From Enoplolaimus lenunculus (taxonomy: Eukaryota; Nematoda; Enoplea; Enoplida; Thoracostomopsidae): 64,000 bases of DNA. Both the position numbers and the translations under genes were made by a program. Where the stretch lies: assembly GCA_030248215.1 (NCBI GenBank), contig JASANG010002858.1, positions 97,331 through 161,330 on the forward strand. The letters are read 5' to 3'. The notes under the pieces are model-generated. The model was given only the letters and a program-made list of their open reading frames with translations, had not been told where the DNA came from and searched no databases. Shown piece by piece: positions 1 through 11,300 of this stretch. Every line of letters starts with the position of its first letter. Position 1 is the stretch's first letter.

Positions 1-321
1 CCGGAGGTCAACGAACCTTGCCGGAGCCGGAGCCGGAGGTGAGGCGAAATTAAGTAGTAAAAAGGATGGTTAATTAAAAAATTTTAGCCAATATCTGCAA
101 TATGTTGTCAATAAGTTGTTTGGTTTTACGCTAATTTTCTGCGAAATTTCGAAAATTCTTCCCTGGAAAATTGTGACAAAAGTAAAACGAAACGCGCTAA
201 ACAGATAAATTTTGCAAAATTATGCAAAATTCTACTACCGAAAGGAACCTCCAGCAAAAATTCTACCGGAGCCGGAATCCGATTTTCTGCCGTAGCCGGA
301 GGCAGACCTCGGTTGTACCTG
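1..321 (-). repeat. MITE family D, copy 1 (cut by window edge)
   Basis: This copy has CCGGAG-rich arms around an AT-rich core. It ends in GGTTGTACCT, matching the terminus AGGTACAACC of other copies. The same core (a CGCGCTAAACAGATAAATTT stretch and its flanks) recurs in reverse complement at 38004-38388, 47385-47722 and 50719-51075, and in this orientation at 51233-51542. The left end lies outside the window. It has no coding capacity. Confidence 0.75.
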
Positions 322-562
322 AAGACAAGCTGTTTCTTACAGAAAAGAGTCTACGATCTGATCACAGATTACAAATGCTGCACGTATATATATATTTTCT
401 AGCCTACCAATCATTACGTAGTCAAGTTCTTTAATACCTAAGCACTGTGTCTTTTTCCCTATAACCGTGCAACTTGCTCTGAATTGATCTGCATAAAAAT
501 ACAAGCCAGTTATGAAACCTAATCTAGTCATGAAAGTTTTTGTACAACTGGTGCGTTACTGG

Positions 563-695
563 CAAGGTGTAATCGGAATTAATAATACCGAAAACGGAAC
601 CGCAAAGCAGAACCAGTATTAGTTTTTATACCGGAAACGGAACCAGGTAGTGAAAACTATCAGATTTTTACCGGAACCGGAATTGTTGCACCTTG
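563..695. repeat. MITE family E, short copy
   Basis: The element starts CAAGGTGTAATCGGAA and ends TTGTTGCACCTTG, which is an imperfect terminal inverted repeat. The interior is rich in ACCGGAA motifs. A longer relative with the same ends lies at 45411-45768. No gene is seen between the elements on either side. Confidence 0.6.
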
Positions 696-781
696 ATTAC
701 CTAGGCGCTGTTTAATAGCTTTTCAGTACGTTGTCTTTTGGATGTCAAATTAATGGTTGTTAGTCAAGGATCACTTGCTGC

Positions 782-1180
782 CAGGGTGTAAACGGTTAAT
801 AAAAATAACGGAAACGTAAACGAAAATGGATAGGGATCGAAACAACGGAAACGGAAAACGGATATTGAAGTAAAGGTTTCAAAAATGTTCTATTTCTTCC
901 CCAACGCAATTGAGGCCTGTATATATTCACCGGTTTTTCAAAAATTCGAAAAAATGGCAGATGCATTGAAATTTTTAAGATTTTGGATGGATTTCATTTT
1001 TATATTTCATTTTAAACAATCACAGCATGTCTGCTACGAATAAGTGCGAGATATATACGTGATATATAACTAGATAATTTTGAACATAAAAATAACAAAA
1101 TTTTCGTTATTTATGTAACGGAAATGGAAACGGACACCGATTTTTACCAGAAACGGAAACAGATATCTGGTTATACCCTG
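782..1180 (+). repeat. MITE family F, complete-looking copy
   Basis: It starts CAGGGTGTAAACGG and ends TCTGGTTATACCCTG. The interior has GGAAACGG-type motifs near both ends and an AT-rich middle. Related copies lie near 17405-17780, 29094-29378 and 52783-53139. CAGGG/CCCTG termini are usual for hAT elements. The flanking octamers (cttgctgc and ctagcttt) match only partly, so a target duplication is not proven. Confidence 0.65.
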
Positions 1181-1732
1181 CTAGCTTTACCCGGTAATAT
1201 AGCCAATGTCGTACATATATCGCCATTAAATACCGATACAACATTTTTAACCGTTTAAAATGGCACTGTTTTCTTTATTATTTTTTATTTTTTGTTATCA
1301 TTTTTAAAAGCCCTGTCCTGCTGCTCAGTCATAATGTTAGCATCGTAAACCAATTAATTACGCTGCGATTGTGCGCACAAAATTGCAGAAGTTTACATAT
1401 GTTAAAAAATTGTTCTACAGTTTGGTTACAGTAAATTTTTGAGAACCAATGTGGTCAAGACGGCTATATAAAAACGAAAGTCTAAGCATAATCTTAAGCA
1501 TTGTCCTACATATAATTCAAAGCATTATAATACGCGTCATTCTAAACCTACTCCTAATCGTGGGCACCAAATTGAAAAATAGACAAGTTTTGAGATTGCA
1601 GATTATTGGTCGACGAGTTGTTAGGCGGCGAATCTTTGTGATACGAAAAACAGTAATGTACTTTAATACAGGCCCGTTGCCAGCTTTACCTTGGCTATGG
1701 GGACTAAAAGATTTCAGGAGGTTCATTGAACA

Positions 1733-1836
1733 GTCTTAAGCGACTAACAAGCAAGGTTGAAACTTTTCAAGAGGGGCCAAAATTTTTCCAGTGGATCTGA
1801 GCTCCCACTGGCCCTGTTTGACTACGGACCCGGATC
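1733..1836 (-). repeat. MITE family G fragment
   Basis: On the minus strand it begins with a GGTCCGTAGTCA-like terminus, followed by a GGCCAGTGGGAGCTCAG stretch and a GGAAAAATTTTGGCC block. These match the complete family G copy at 46875-47041. The other end is missing or decayed. Confidence 0.5.
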
Positions 1837-1974
1837 AATAAACTATGTGGACATTTGAACGAATGCGTTGCCTTTTATGCTGTGTAAAATGTAAGTCGAA
1901 ATGGAAATCGAAGACTCCTCACAGAGTTTGACAATTGCTGTATTGAGCCGCTCAGTTGTTGATCGTTCACAAGG

Positions 1975-2058
1975 ACGCTTAGGTATAGACTTTAGGCTTA
2001 GGCTTCGGCTTGCGAATATGCTTATAATACTGTTCCGCCTCTGTTCTTTACAATGGCC
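1975..2058 (-). repeat. TTAGGC-core MITE fragment (family C type)
   Basis: Read on the minus strand it starts GGCCATTGTAAAGAACAG, then AGGCGGAACAGTATTATAAG, then a degenerate run of the TTAGGC complement (AAGCCTAAGCC). This is the same order as in the complete elements at 41096-41297 and 48754-48954. Only one end is clear. Confidence 0.55.
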
Positions 2059-3657
2059 GTTTAGTTTTAGTATTGTAATTATGAAAAGTTGCCCACTTGC
2101 ATACTTTTGTCACAGTGATTACCTCACCCGCGTCTGCTATTAATGTTTAACAAACGGGATATGGGAAAATAATACGTCATGTATAGTTTCGTTCCAAAAC
2201 TTTACTTGCCTTGCAAGTTGAACTCAAGAATAAAATGGTAACGAAATATAATTTTAGACACTCTGGGTTCCCTAAACTGGTGGGTTGGGTTCAGGGGTGC
2301 TTCTGACGTCACTGAACTGTTAGTTCATCCGCTTGCGCCGAATAACCCTGTCTAGTATGTGCATTTCGCGTTGTGAAGTTAATTTGTCACACTACACTGA
2401 TGACATGTTACATTGGCGTACTCTCAGTCGGCTTATTTTTCATTCGGCGAGTGGTCAACTTTGACAAGAATCAATTTCTTTAAAGGGACGTAAGGGATGT
2501 ATGAGCTAGCGTAATTTCTGAAGAAACGAGTAGAAAAGTACTTTTTTTAAATTTTGACTATCTTGCTGGGTCATGTAGGTAATGATTTTTCGCTCGAACG
2601 TAAATGTTTTGCGTATCCCTCTGGTTTGTTAGCCAAATGAGTACAAACTGTTACATTAATAATTTAATTTTGACATATTATCCAGACATATGAATGCATA
2701 AACTATCAATGAAAACCAGCAACAGTTTTCAATATTGCATCGAATTATTTGTCGATTTTGGTTATATTTTTATAACATTTTTCCTCTTTGCTTGCTTCCT
2801 CCACCCACACTGTCAAACAGACGAGGGACAACTGTCTGATTATTGTTCTGGCATTTGGGCTTCGGTCGCCGTGTATTAATGAACTCGTGCTATATCAAAT
2901 TTATACATCCATTTATGGCATAGGCGCCGGCAGGTATATGCAAATGGGTGTTGGTCAACGTTACGAAATTCTTCAGCAAGTTTTTATGCCACAATTTTAT
3001 GTAAATTAATTAAAAACATTACCGCCGCTACATGAGCTTGTTATTGCCAGCTGGATTCAACTCGCACACCCCAGCCCAATATATTCTGACGGCAACCATC
3101 CGTTATTATGTTGTTGTCCTATATGGGGTTTATAAGATATTGACCAAGATTGAAACGAAGCAAATATGCACTAACCAGATTGTTTCTGGTTATGAAACGA
3201 AATTGTAAAGTTCCGTTGACAGCTGCGTATTAATACATTTTGTTTGGATTAATGTTAAGAATTTTAGCAATTTATTCTTTCAATAGCCAAAGTTAATGAA
3301 TTGTATATTTTCGAGAAAATTTTCGTTTAATAAATGAAGGCTTTAAGCAGCGATTGTGTATTTTTTATGTTTAGGTACTGGCGGATGCAATGGGGGTCGA
3401 ACCAGGCCTATGCCTCCAACTGGGGCCAAAGTTAAAATTGTCAGTTAAGGTTTGGTACTAACTTGAGTTGTCGCTCGGATCGATCGACGGCTTTTGCTCA
3501 ATATTATATATCGTTCAGCCTCTTCCATCAAAAAATTTCTGCTTCGCCCCTGATTTAAGGACAGATACGGTGCCTATACTTATTGCAGCTGTGTTTTTCA
3601 AAAACACTCCGATATGAAACATCTGATGTAAACATTTACCATCAACCGTCACCTTTG

Positions 3658-3853
3658 AATGATACTTTAGGGGCGTCCAGATTTCTGGTTGGTCTGTAAA
3701 AAAGTAGGTTTAGATGCTGAATTACATTTTTATGCTTAGGCTTAGTCTTGGGTCTTGGCTTAGGCTTAGGAACACAGTTTTGCAACCCTTAGGCATAGGC
3801 TTAAGCTTATCAAGACGCTTAATCTACTGTTACGCCCCTAAAAGTATCATTGG
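3658..3853 (+). repeat. TTAGGC-core MITE, family A, copy 1
   Basis: The inverted ends are AATGATACTTTAGGGGCG and CGCCCCTAAAAGTATCATT. Between them lie two degenerate TTAGGC arrays split by a GAACACAGTTTTGCAACC spacer. The reverse complement at 36970-37166 has the same layout and almost the same length. The telomere hexamer here is internal to a transposon and is not a chromosome end. Confidence 0.75.
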
Positions 3854-4084
3854 TAAAATATTCATTTTAAAATTGAAATGTTGCTTGCAACGCCGTTTAA
3901 GAAACGTTGAAGTAAATTCAAGTTAATGTTTACCATTAAACAAGTAAAACACTGCAATTTCCGATGCCTATGATTTCACGGTGCGGCATACCCATAAAAG
4001 ATACTTATATACAATAATTTGGCTACGTTTTGTGCTAAGTTAATATGTTTGGCTGCAGGTGGGCATTGACTTGCACGAAAAAGT

Positions 4085-4365
4085 CCATAAATGTCAACAA
4101 TCCCAATTTTGTGCTTAAATGGCCCCAGGACCAAATAAATTTGAGTTCGAAACTTTAAAGCATACTTAAGTTTTGAAAGTACATTCCTTAGTACAACCTT
4201 GCATTATCGCTCAAGATTTAAATACAAGACAAATAACGTTTAATTCAACGGATAGTTGCCATACCGGAAATATGTTAAAAATAACAGTTTGTAACCGAAT
4301 ACCAGAAGGTCCCCTCTGAGGCCAAACAAATATCAGTTCCCACTCTTATTCGGGTCGCTACAGTA
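4085..4365 (+). repeat. MITE family M, decayed copy
   Basis: It carries the GTCCATAAATGTCAA block, an ACCAAATAAATTTGAGTTCG block, and a right end of CTCTTATTCGGGTCGCTACAG. These blocks follow the order of the complete copy at 57656-58092. The left inverted repeat is not recognisable. Confidence 0.6.
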
Positions 4366-4676
4366 CGTAAAATTTTTTCGAAAATTGTCAAATAATGCTT
4401 TGATTCGACTTTAATTGCTTCTATATGAAAATAATATTGATAGGCGCAGAAAACATCTTAGACGTCGAAATTACTTTAATTGGTTGATTACTTTGTTATA
4501 ATGACTGTTTTTGCACATTAAATTAAGCGAAACCTACGTATATTTCACCGGTGGATCCAAGATGACGCGGTAGCAAGGCAATGGTCCCCTCAACTGAAAT
4601 TAAAACAACCGTTTTGTAATAACATTCCGTACTAAAATACGTTAAGCTTCTTGCTCTTTCACTTACGATTTTTCAC

Positions 4677-4710
4677 TATATAAACTATCGAGTAGGCCCT
4701 AGGTCAGAAG
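4677..4710 (+). promoter_or_regulatory. Candidate TATA core promoter for the 4994 gene
   Basis: TATATAAA lies at 4677-4684. An initiator-like TCAGAAG follows, with its A at 4706, 29 bp from the first T of the TATA box. The spacing is typical of metazoan TATA promoters. The nearest downstream coding start is 4994 on the same strand. This is a sequence-only prediction. Confidence 0.45.
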
Positions 4711-4809
4711 TTTCCGGATCAGCCGCTGGCATATATCCGAGACCACAGCCAACGTATTTGTAAGCTCAAACTAGCGGTTTGTTATTGCACGCTTCCTTGT
4801 GTACCTCTT

Positions 4810-4870
4810 GTAAGTGGCCGTTAGGCAAACCTTATTGCAGATAATATTATTCAGTGGTTTTTGTTTTCAG
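4810..4870 (+). other. Predicted 61-bp intron in the 5'UTR
   Basis: The donor is CTTG|GTAAGT-like with GTAAGT at 4810-4815, and the acceptor is TTGTTTTCAG at 4861-4870. The acceptor matches the TTTTCAG nematode consensus. An alternative AG lies at 4840. If the gene is trans-spliced, the 4870 acceptor could instead receive a spliced leader. Confidence 0.4.
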
Positions 4871-4877
4871 TGTAATT

Positions 4878-4898
4878 ATGTTGACTCAAATTACCTGA
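4878..4898 (+). promoter_or_regulatory. Upstream mini-ORF (6 codons plus stop)
   Basis: The short frame ATG TTG ACT CAA ATT ACC TGA starts eight bases after the predicted acceptor and ends 95 bases before the main ATG. If it is on the mature leader it could reduce initiation at 4994. It would be absent if another splice site is used. Confidence 0.3.
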
Positions 4899-4993
4899 CA
4901 GTTTCCATAGCTTTTTCTATTTCATTAATTATTCGCTTTTTTATCTTTTAATATTTTTATTTATTTGTTATAAAAACAAATCCACTGGCAGCG

Positions 4994-5449
4994 ATGATCA
5001 GCAGACACATGCTTATACCGTGTTTTGTTTTATGGTTTTCGCATCAATTGCACTGCGTATTAACGTCTCCGTCGACAAACTGTACGGATACTTCAAAACT
5101 AACAAATTGTGCAGTCGCTAACGAATGTTGCATTCAAAAATGTTCACAGGGTTCATCACCAAAAGCGCCAACCTTAACCGCTGATGGTGTAAACGATTTA
5201 TTTGCAAAACGTCGCTTTTCATGTGAACAATCAGCCAATACAATTATTCGGAACGATTGCGTTTGTGCGTTTGAACAAAGCGACAGCAAAGAAAAGCGGT
5301 CAAACGATGTTCAGAGTGCACAATTGAAATTTATTGACAAATCTATGACGGTCAATATGGCTTGTATTAATCGCTATCTTATTGTCGCTTTAATGTCAGC
5401 ATTGGCAGTATTCGTATCAATGAGTTACTGTGAACAGCACAGTTTATAG
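4994..5449 (+). CDS. Small secreted cysteine-rich protein, membrane- or surface-anchored
   Basis: This 151-residue single-exon protein is not a family I recognise. Residues about 1-21 (MISRHMLIPCFVLWFSHQLH) form a hydrophobic signal peptide. The following region has many cysteines, including C-x8-C, a CC pair within NECCIQKC, and a later NDCVC, a spacing that suggests a disulfide-bonded extracellular module. Residues about 128-145 (YLIVALMSALAVFVSMSY) form a second hydrophobic segment followed by a tail of only six residues, so a type I anchor or a GPI-attachment signal is possible. The start is the first ATG after a run of stop codons and lies 284 bases downstream of a TATA promoter. Composition differs from the surrounding AT-rich DNA. 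Role is unknown; a surface or excreted protein is inference. Confidence 0.65.
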   Translation: MISRHMLIPCFVLWFSHQLHCVLTSPSTNCTDTSKLTNCAVANECCIQKCSQGSSPKAPTLTADGVNDLFAKRRFSCEQSANTIIRNDCVCAFEQSDSKEKRSNDVQSAQLKFIDKSMTVNMACINRYLIVALMSALAVFVSMSYCEQHSL

Positions 5450-5454
5450 CCAGA

Positions 5455-5620
5455 GGGAACCTGGGGGGACTAAACCTTCCTAGAAAAGTTTTAGGCCCTA
5501 AGAAAGTTTTAGCCCCCTAGGAAAGTTTCAGCCCCAGCTGGAAGACTTGTCGATTCCCTGCATGCCGTGCTTAAACGGGTTTCGGCCCGAATGCCGAGCT
5601 GGCTAGATCTTACAACGAAC
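5455..5620. repeat. Short AGTTTTAGCCCC-type repeats, family G-like
   Basis: Three imperfect direct copies of a roughly 23-bp unit (AGAAAGTTTTAGCCCCCTAG and variants) lie just after the stop codon of the 4994 gene. They are followed by GCCGTGCTTAAACGGGTTTC sequence. The GC-rich block resembles the interior of family G but has no clear ends. Confidence 0.4.
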
Positions 5621-5652
5621 GTTATTATCATTGCCAGTCTGTTGGATTTTTG

Positions 5653-5658
5653 AATAAA
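5653..5658 (+). terminator. Poly(A) signal AATAAA for the 4994 gene
   Basis: A canonical AATAAA sits 204 bases after the stop codon at 5449, with T-rich sequence within 60 bases downstream. It is the first canonical hexamer after the stop. Confidence 0.45.
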
Positions 5659-6351
5659 TTTGGTATCATTAGTAAATGCAGGCGACTAAAGGATAAATAC
5701 AATATTTTGGTTTTATTTTCTGATTAAAAAGCGTATTTTGCATTTATCTCGTAAGTATCATAATGAAATTGTGTTGTCTAATTAAAAATGTATCTACACT
5801 AAGCGAACTTTAAATCTAAAAACGTAAACCAATTTCGATACATGTTTACTTCATCAACACTAGTGATACCTAATTTGATAGAATGAGTTAAAGCTTAACC
5901 CATATATCTATACGACCTATTATTTTTACAAAGACAAAGTTTATTAAGCCCACGCCTGAGCCTAACTATATGCTAAAGCTTAAAACCATTATGTTAAACC
6001 AGTCATTTTACGCAATGGAAACTTTAATCAAGTGCGTTCTTTTGAATCAAACAAATAAAAAATTTTAGCGCAATGATGTTCAAATGTATGGTAAATCTGA
6101 AATTTGTCAAATCTAACCTTTTATCGCATAGAGTATACTGTGAGCAACTAAATACAAGTAATATTCGAGCAACACAAACACTGTGAGCAGTGTTTAACAA
6201 TTTTAACATATATGCACAGTGCAAAATCTCTACAAGACGTCGCAACCCTCTCGGGCTCAAGCGTCAAGTTCATAAAGCTGAGTGGTCATCGTAAGCGCCT
6301 CCCACCCGAGAGACAGACAATCAAATCTTACCTTAAAATTAAATATCATAT
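5659..6351. other. Intergenic, no gene recognised
   Basis: This is AT-rich sequence between the convergent ends of the 4994 gene and the large minus-strand gene. A decayed TTAGGC-complement patch lies near 5945-5970. I see no tRNA or exon-like frame. Confidence 0.5.
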
Positions 6352-6639
6352 GAAATTGAAAATATTCATGTGAAAAAGGGTTAAGTCTGTTATAATTTAT
6401 AAAATGTATGTTGAAAAACTAAATTGACCCATTTAATTTCTGCTTGCGTTAAATTTGGCCGTGCGTCCGTTAGGCACAATGGTTGACTTGGCTGCGAAAT
6501 TGAAATATTCATGTGAAAAAGGGTTAAGTCTGTTATAACTTATAAAATGTATGTGGAAAAACTAAATTGATTCATTTAATTTCTGCTTGTGTTAAATTTG
6601 GCCGTGCGTCCGTTAGGCACAATGGTTGACTTGGCTGCG
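6352..6639. repeat. 144-bp tandem duplication over the 3' end of the large gene
   Basis: 6352-6495 and 6496-6639 are near-identical direct copies. The copy at 6496-6639 holds the last coding residues and the stop (6576) of the minus-strand gene; the other copy lies beyond the stop, in the 3'UTR or intergenic DNA. Few differences separate them, so the event is recent. Confidence 0.85.
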
Positions 6640-7702
6640 GTCGGTCTTTCATTTCTACTGTTGTCTACGATGGAATTATTGGCAGCGCGTGCTAGATTCG
6701 AACCTTCAGACGAACGTGCCAGTTGTGGCTTACAGAACGGATCGGTTTCTCCATTAAATCGAAGATGTGGCCATGGCAATTCTTTGGCAGCTGGCCGGTT
6801 TCGGCTCGGATCAACATATGGAAGGACAGGGATTTCATCATCAGAACTAGAATGCACGTGGCCGCCACAATCGCCACCATTTTCGCTGGTACTGTCTTGG
6901 GTTTCGCCAACCGTTGTTGTTGTTCGGCCTTTGAAATATTTACTTCTCGATGTCATAGCAGCCACATCCGGTTCTGATTCTTCTTCAATTCGGTCTAAGT
7001 GAAATCGACGGATACCACCGGACGCACTGGCGATACTTGTTTCTGAATTAACTTCTAGCCCGGCAGCTGCGGATAAATCCAAATCTCGCGATGATGATTG
7101 CTCGCTAGCACTGCTTGAGTGTACTCCTCCGGCCCCGGAAGAGTCACTATAGAAACCACTCGCACCCCCGCGGTTTACGTTTACCCCAAATCCACCTGGA
7201 GCGTTTCCGCCTGTAGCATAGCTGCCGCTTTGGGGCCCACGTATGGTTCCAAACCCTACAACTTCCGACAAGTCACTTTCACTTGCGTTATACATCGAAT
7301 CAGATAAATCACCAACTGATCCTGTTGTATCTAACGGTGAGCAACTATCGCTATCACCAATATTGTTGCCATCGCCGCCAAGACTGCTTTCAATTGCGCT
7401 ACTTAAACTGCAACAACTATTAGTCGCCCCTGCAAACGAATCAACACTTGATGATCGACCTTTTGGTCCTTTGTCGCATAGCAACGGATTAGGAATTTTG
7501 TTATTATTATTATTATTGTTGTTGTTGTTGTTATTGTTGCCATAGTTACCCGAAGTGAGCAGTGTTGTTGAAGAACATCCTTTATCAGTGGTTGAACGAT
7601 ATCCTCCTATGCCGGACGATGTTGCAGGTTGACTGGCCCCATAACTGGAGTTGTGGATAGAGTGAACTTGCTCGTAGTGATTTAGGGCTGGTTTGTTGAA
7701 AT
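6576..7702 (-). CDS. Coding exon 6: Ser/Gly/Asn-rich C-terminus
   Basis: The acceptor is TTGTTGACAG (phase 1) and the exon runs to TAA at 6576, 375 codons. It holds a 13-residue Asn run (near 7500-7540), many Ser clusters, an acidic Ser patch (HSSSDDEIPVLPYVDPSRNR) and a more complex stretch around ELPWPHLRFNGETDPF that could be a short conserved motif. It ends TAKFNTSRN. Confidence 0.8.
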
Positions 7703-8214
7703 CTGTCAACAATATTGCTAGAGTGATATATATCTTTGGCAAACACCAATTTGCCTCTGTTGGCAACTAGGACGTTTCAAACGACAGTTGTTGTTCAGAG
7801 CAGATCCAACAACCACTGGAATGCAAACTAACTTTGATTATAAGATTGGATAGCCCAAAGTACTATTGGAATGCAATCTTGTTTTCACTATTTGTTATTT
7901 ATTTGAAATGATTTTTGGATAAAAATCTTATTGTATTTAGTATGTCTCAACGGGTTTCTGGGCTGCTCTGAATAGCAATTGTTGTTTGATACGTTCCAGT
8001 TGGGAACAGGGGCAAATAGGCATCTGAGGCACGACATATATGGTCAACTTGATACGTTAGCGCATAAAGCAATATAAACAGATTTGTAACCGCTTAACTT
8101 CTTGCAATAATATCTGCCAAAAAAATCGAACGTAATAAACAAGCAAACAAACAAACAAACAACAACAACAACGACGACGACGACGACAATAACAACAACA
8201 ACGACGACGACAAC

Positions 8215-8247
<33 letters not shown>

Positions 8248-8274
8248 GACAACAACAACAACAACGACAACGAC

Positions 8275-8308
<34 letters not shown>

Positions 8309-8320
8309 ACAACGACAACG

Positions 8321-8353
<33 letters not shown>

Positions 8354-11300
8354 ACAACGACAACGACAACAACAACAACAACAATAAAAACAACAACAAC
8401 GACAACAACAACAACGACAACAACAACAACGACAACAACGACAACAACAACAACATCAACAACATCAACAGCGACGACGACGACGACGACGACAACAGCA
8501 ATTCACCTTTGCTACAAATCGACTTATCCTTCACAGTGTCCTGTTGACCATCCGTTGCCACGCGTTCTTGCTTTTGATGCACTGGCACTCGACCTGATGT
8601 CACTGCTCCACCGCTACCAGATTCGTTTCTAACATTATAGTTTTTATTTGAAATTTGAAAGCAATTATTATTTGTGGAATTATTAATTTCTGGAATATTA
8701 CAATTTGGATGAGGTCCATTGTTTGCGCAGTAGCTGTCATCGTTGGACGGAAGATACTCAGAAAGACTGCAATGATACGATCCTTTGTCTATGCCGGCAG
8801 CACCTGTCGCATCTTGAGCCATTTCGCGCAGGGTTCGATAGCAGCTTGCTTTTGGCGGACACGTTATTGATGTATCTCCGTTTCCGTTCAGGGTCTGAAA
8901 CATCAAAGACTGTGTGCGTTCTTTTAAACAAAAAATTAGGCGGACACGTTATTGATGTATCTTCGTTTCCGTTCAGGGTCTAAAACATCAAAGACTGTGT
9001 GCGTTCTTTTAAACAAAAAATTAGGCGGACACGTTATTGATGTATCTCCGTTTCCGTTCAGAGTCTGAAACATCAAAGACTGTGTCCGTTTCCGTTCAGT
9101 CTGAAACATCAAAGACTGTGTGCGTTTTTAAACAAAAAATTAGGCGGACACGTTATTGATCTATCTCCGTTTCCGTTAAGAGTCTAAAATTCAAAGACTA
9201 TGTTATCGTTCCTTTTAAAAAAAAATATACAACTTATTGTTGTTGAAATATATTCATAGTCCTATGGACCCTACAGTAACTCCAGTTTGGAGCCATTGAA
9301 ATTACAGATCACATCTACCCTGATCCCTTAGATCTGTTCCAGGTGCGCAAGAAGAACCTGTGTTGAATGATGATCAGAATATAAAGTATGCGGTTTCGAG
9401 TTAAATGATAAAAAACAGCGTCATTGACGAGTTTTTCTCAATTAGCAGTACCGCAAATAGCTTTATAACGTCAGATATCCATGATGTCTTAAACGGTTAC
9501 ACAGGTCCAAAAACAGAGGGCAGCCCGAAAAAACGTTCAATCCAACCCTGAAAAAATTTGGCATCAACAAAAAAAACTTTTCTTCTGAATTTGGAGTACC
9601 GCAAATAGCTATATAACGTCGGATATCCATGATGTCTTAAACGGTTACACATGCCCGAAGACAGAGGGCAGCCGGAAAAACGTCCAATCCAACCCTGTAA
9701 CAATTTTACCATCAACAAAAAAAGTTTTGCCCTCATTGTAAACTTGACAATATACTGTCAAGTTCCTCCTATAAAGGGCTTTGATCCCGTAGCATGATGG
9801 GATAGCCACGGACACGGGGAAACCCTTTTTGAAGCTTATATAACAACAGAGTTTACGTAAAATTGGCCGCAGGGTTAACAATACAATTATATATACAGAT
9901 GCGGATCCAGAAATTTCTGACGGAGGCCGGGCTGTCAAATATTATGAACCGCAAAAATTGTACGGTAGGGCGTTATTATTTTATCACCAAAGACTTTTTT
10001 TAGGCAAAACATTGTTATGTAGGGGGACATTTCTAACACGGCAGGTACTTCGTTAATCCCAATGAATTTACCCGATCAATCGACACCAGCTCTAAATCGA
10101 TAAAAGGATCCGTCTGCGTGCAATTGATTTCACCGCTGTACGATGTTTGAGCAAAGTTTGGGCAGCAAATTGCCGATTGAAGCAGTGGTTGAATACCAGA
10201 TACAAACGATAATGAGCATTTCCCAACGCTTCCGCTGCTGTTGTTTCTGGGCAGGTGAGTCGGATAGTCAACGATATCTGATGGAAGCCATGCCGTAGCG
10301 TTTGAGTGCGGTTGATGATTTTGAGTGTTGTTGCGGTTATGGCGTTCGAAACCATGACCAAGTCCGGTACCAGCTGGACCTGGCTCAACCTGATGGTATA
10401 AGTAGTACAGTTTACATGTTTAAATTACATTGCGTTTTAGGAAAAAGCATGAAATTTGTAGCGATTTAGGAAATGAAAAGCAGTCTATCCGACAGATCTC
10501 AGCGAGCTAAGTTTACCAGTACCAGTTTTATGGCAGCAAGGCTTTCGGCTCAAAAATCATAACCCTTCTTTATACATGGGTTTTATCAAACAACCATTCC
10601 AACAGTGGTACGGCTAAATCTCATGGAAATAGTTTTGAAATTTTCGCAATGTTCACAGTTGAAATTTTATACAGTTAAATGTTCGTGTCTCAAGAAAATG
10701 ACATTTTTAACTAATCTCCACAATTATTAAGTATAAACAGTTATTGAAATTTTAAAGTTTTATGTCTAAACAATGGTTTTAGCTAGTCGATGCTAAATAT
10801 ATCATGAAAAATTGTACAGAACGTTTTCCTCTATAGCGAATAGATTGTAGCCACAGGCATACGCAAGAAAACCCAAAAGCTACGTCCGGTATTTTCATGT
10901 GAATCCAGCATTTATAACTAATCGGTATAAGTCTTGAACTAAACAGTATAAGTCTTGTAACTTTCCAACCAGTGAATGCTGAGCGTCGAGATAATTCTAA
11001 TTTAGTATATTTGATAAGCAATACTTCTGTGTTATCGCAGAGATCCACCGCTGCAAGCTTCTCGCTAACTGGTGATAGGTGTTATACACAGTTGAGAATA
11101 CGAAGTATATGGCATCACTCAATAACGCTGTACAGCACTTGGATCCAGCTCAAAGTTGTTTTTAGGGGACAAAATGTGATCTCAATCATTGTTGCGTCCT
11201 TAACATGACAATGCGGTCGTTAAAATGTATTTTACTTATAATTCCACAAACACACTGTGTACTCATAACCAGTCTCATAAAACGACAGCTTCACATTAGT

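Larger units (their letters stand above)
1181..3657. other. No gene recognised; scattered repeat remnants
   Basis: This stretch is AT-rich. Short open frames at 1449-1739, 1901-2143 and 2694-3009 overlap degenerate TTAGGC-like or low-complexity sequence and show no domain, splice or composition signal. A hAT-like remnant with a CAGGGGCGAAGC-type end (read on the minus strand) lies near 3370-3560. Apart from the two fragments listed separately, I see nothing else I can support. Confidence 0.5.

Noticed and set aside
7243-7545. Plus-strand frame ending in poly-Leu, and other plus-strand frames at 6589-7307
   Set aside because: They are antisense shadows of coding exon 6. The minus-strand frame is longer and joins in phase with the other exons.
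8094-8506. Leu/Ser-rich C-terminal extension of exon 5
   Set aside because: A good donor (AAAG|GTGAATT) lies exactly at the start of the triplet tract and joins in phase to exon 6. The Leu/Ser stretch is most likely intronic.
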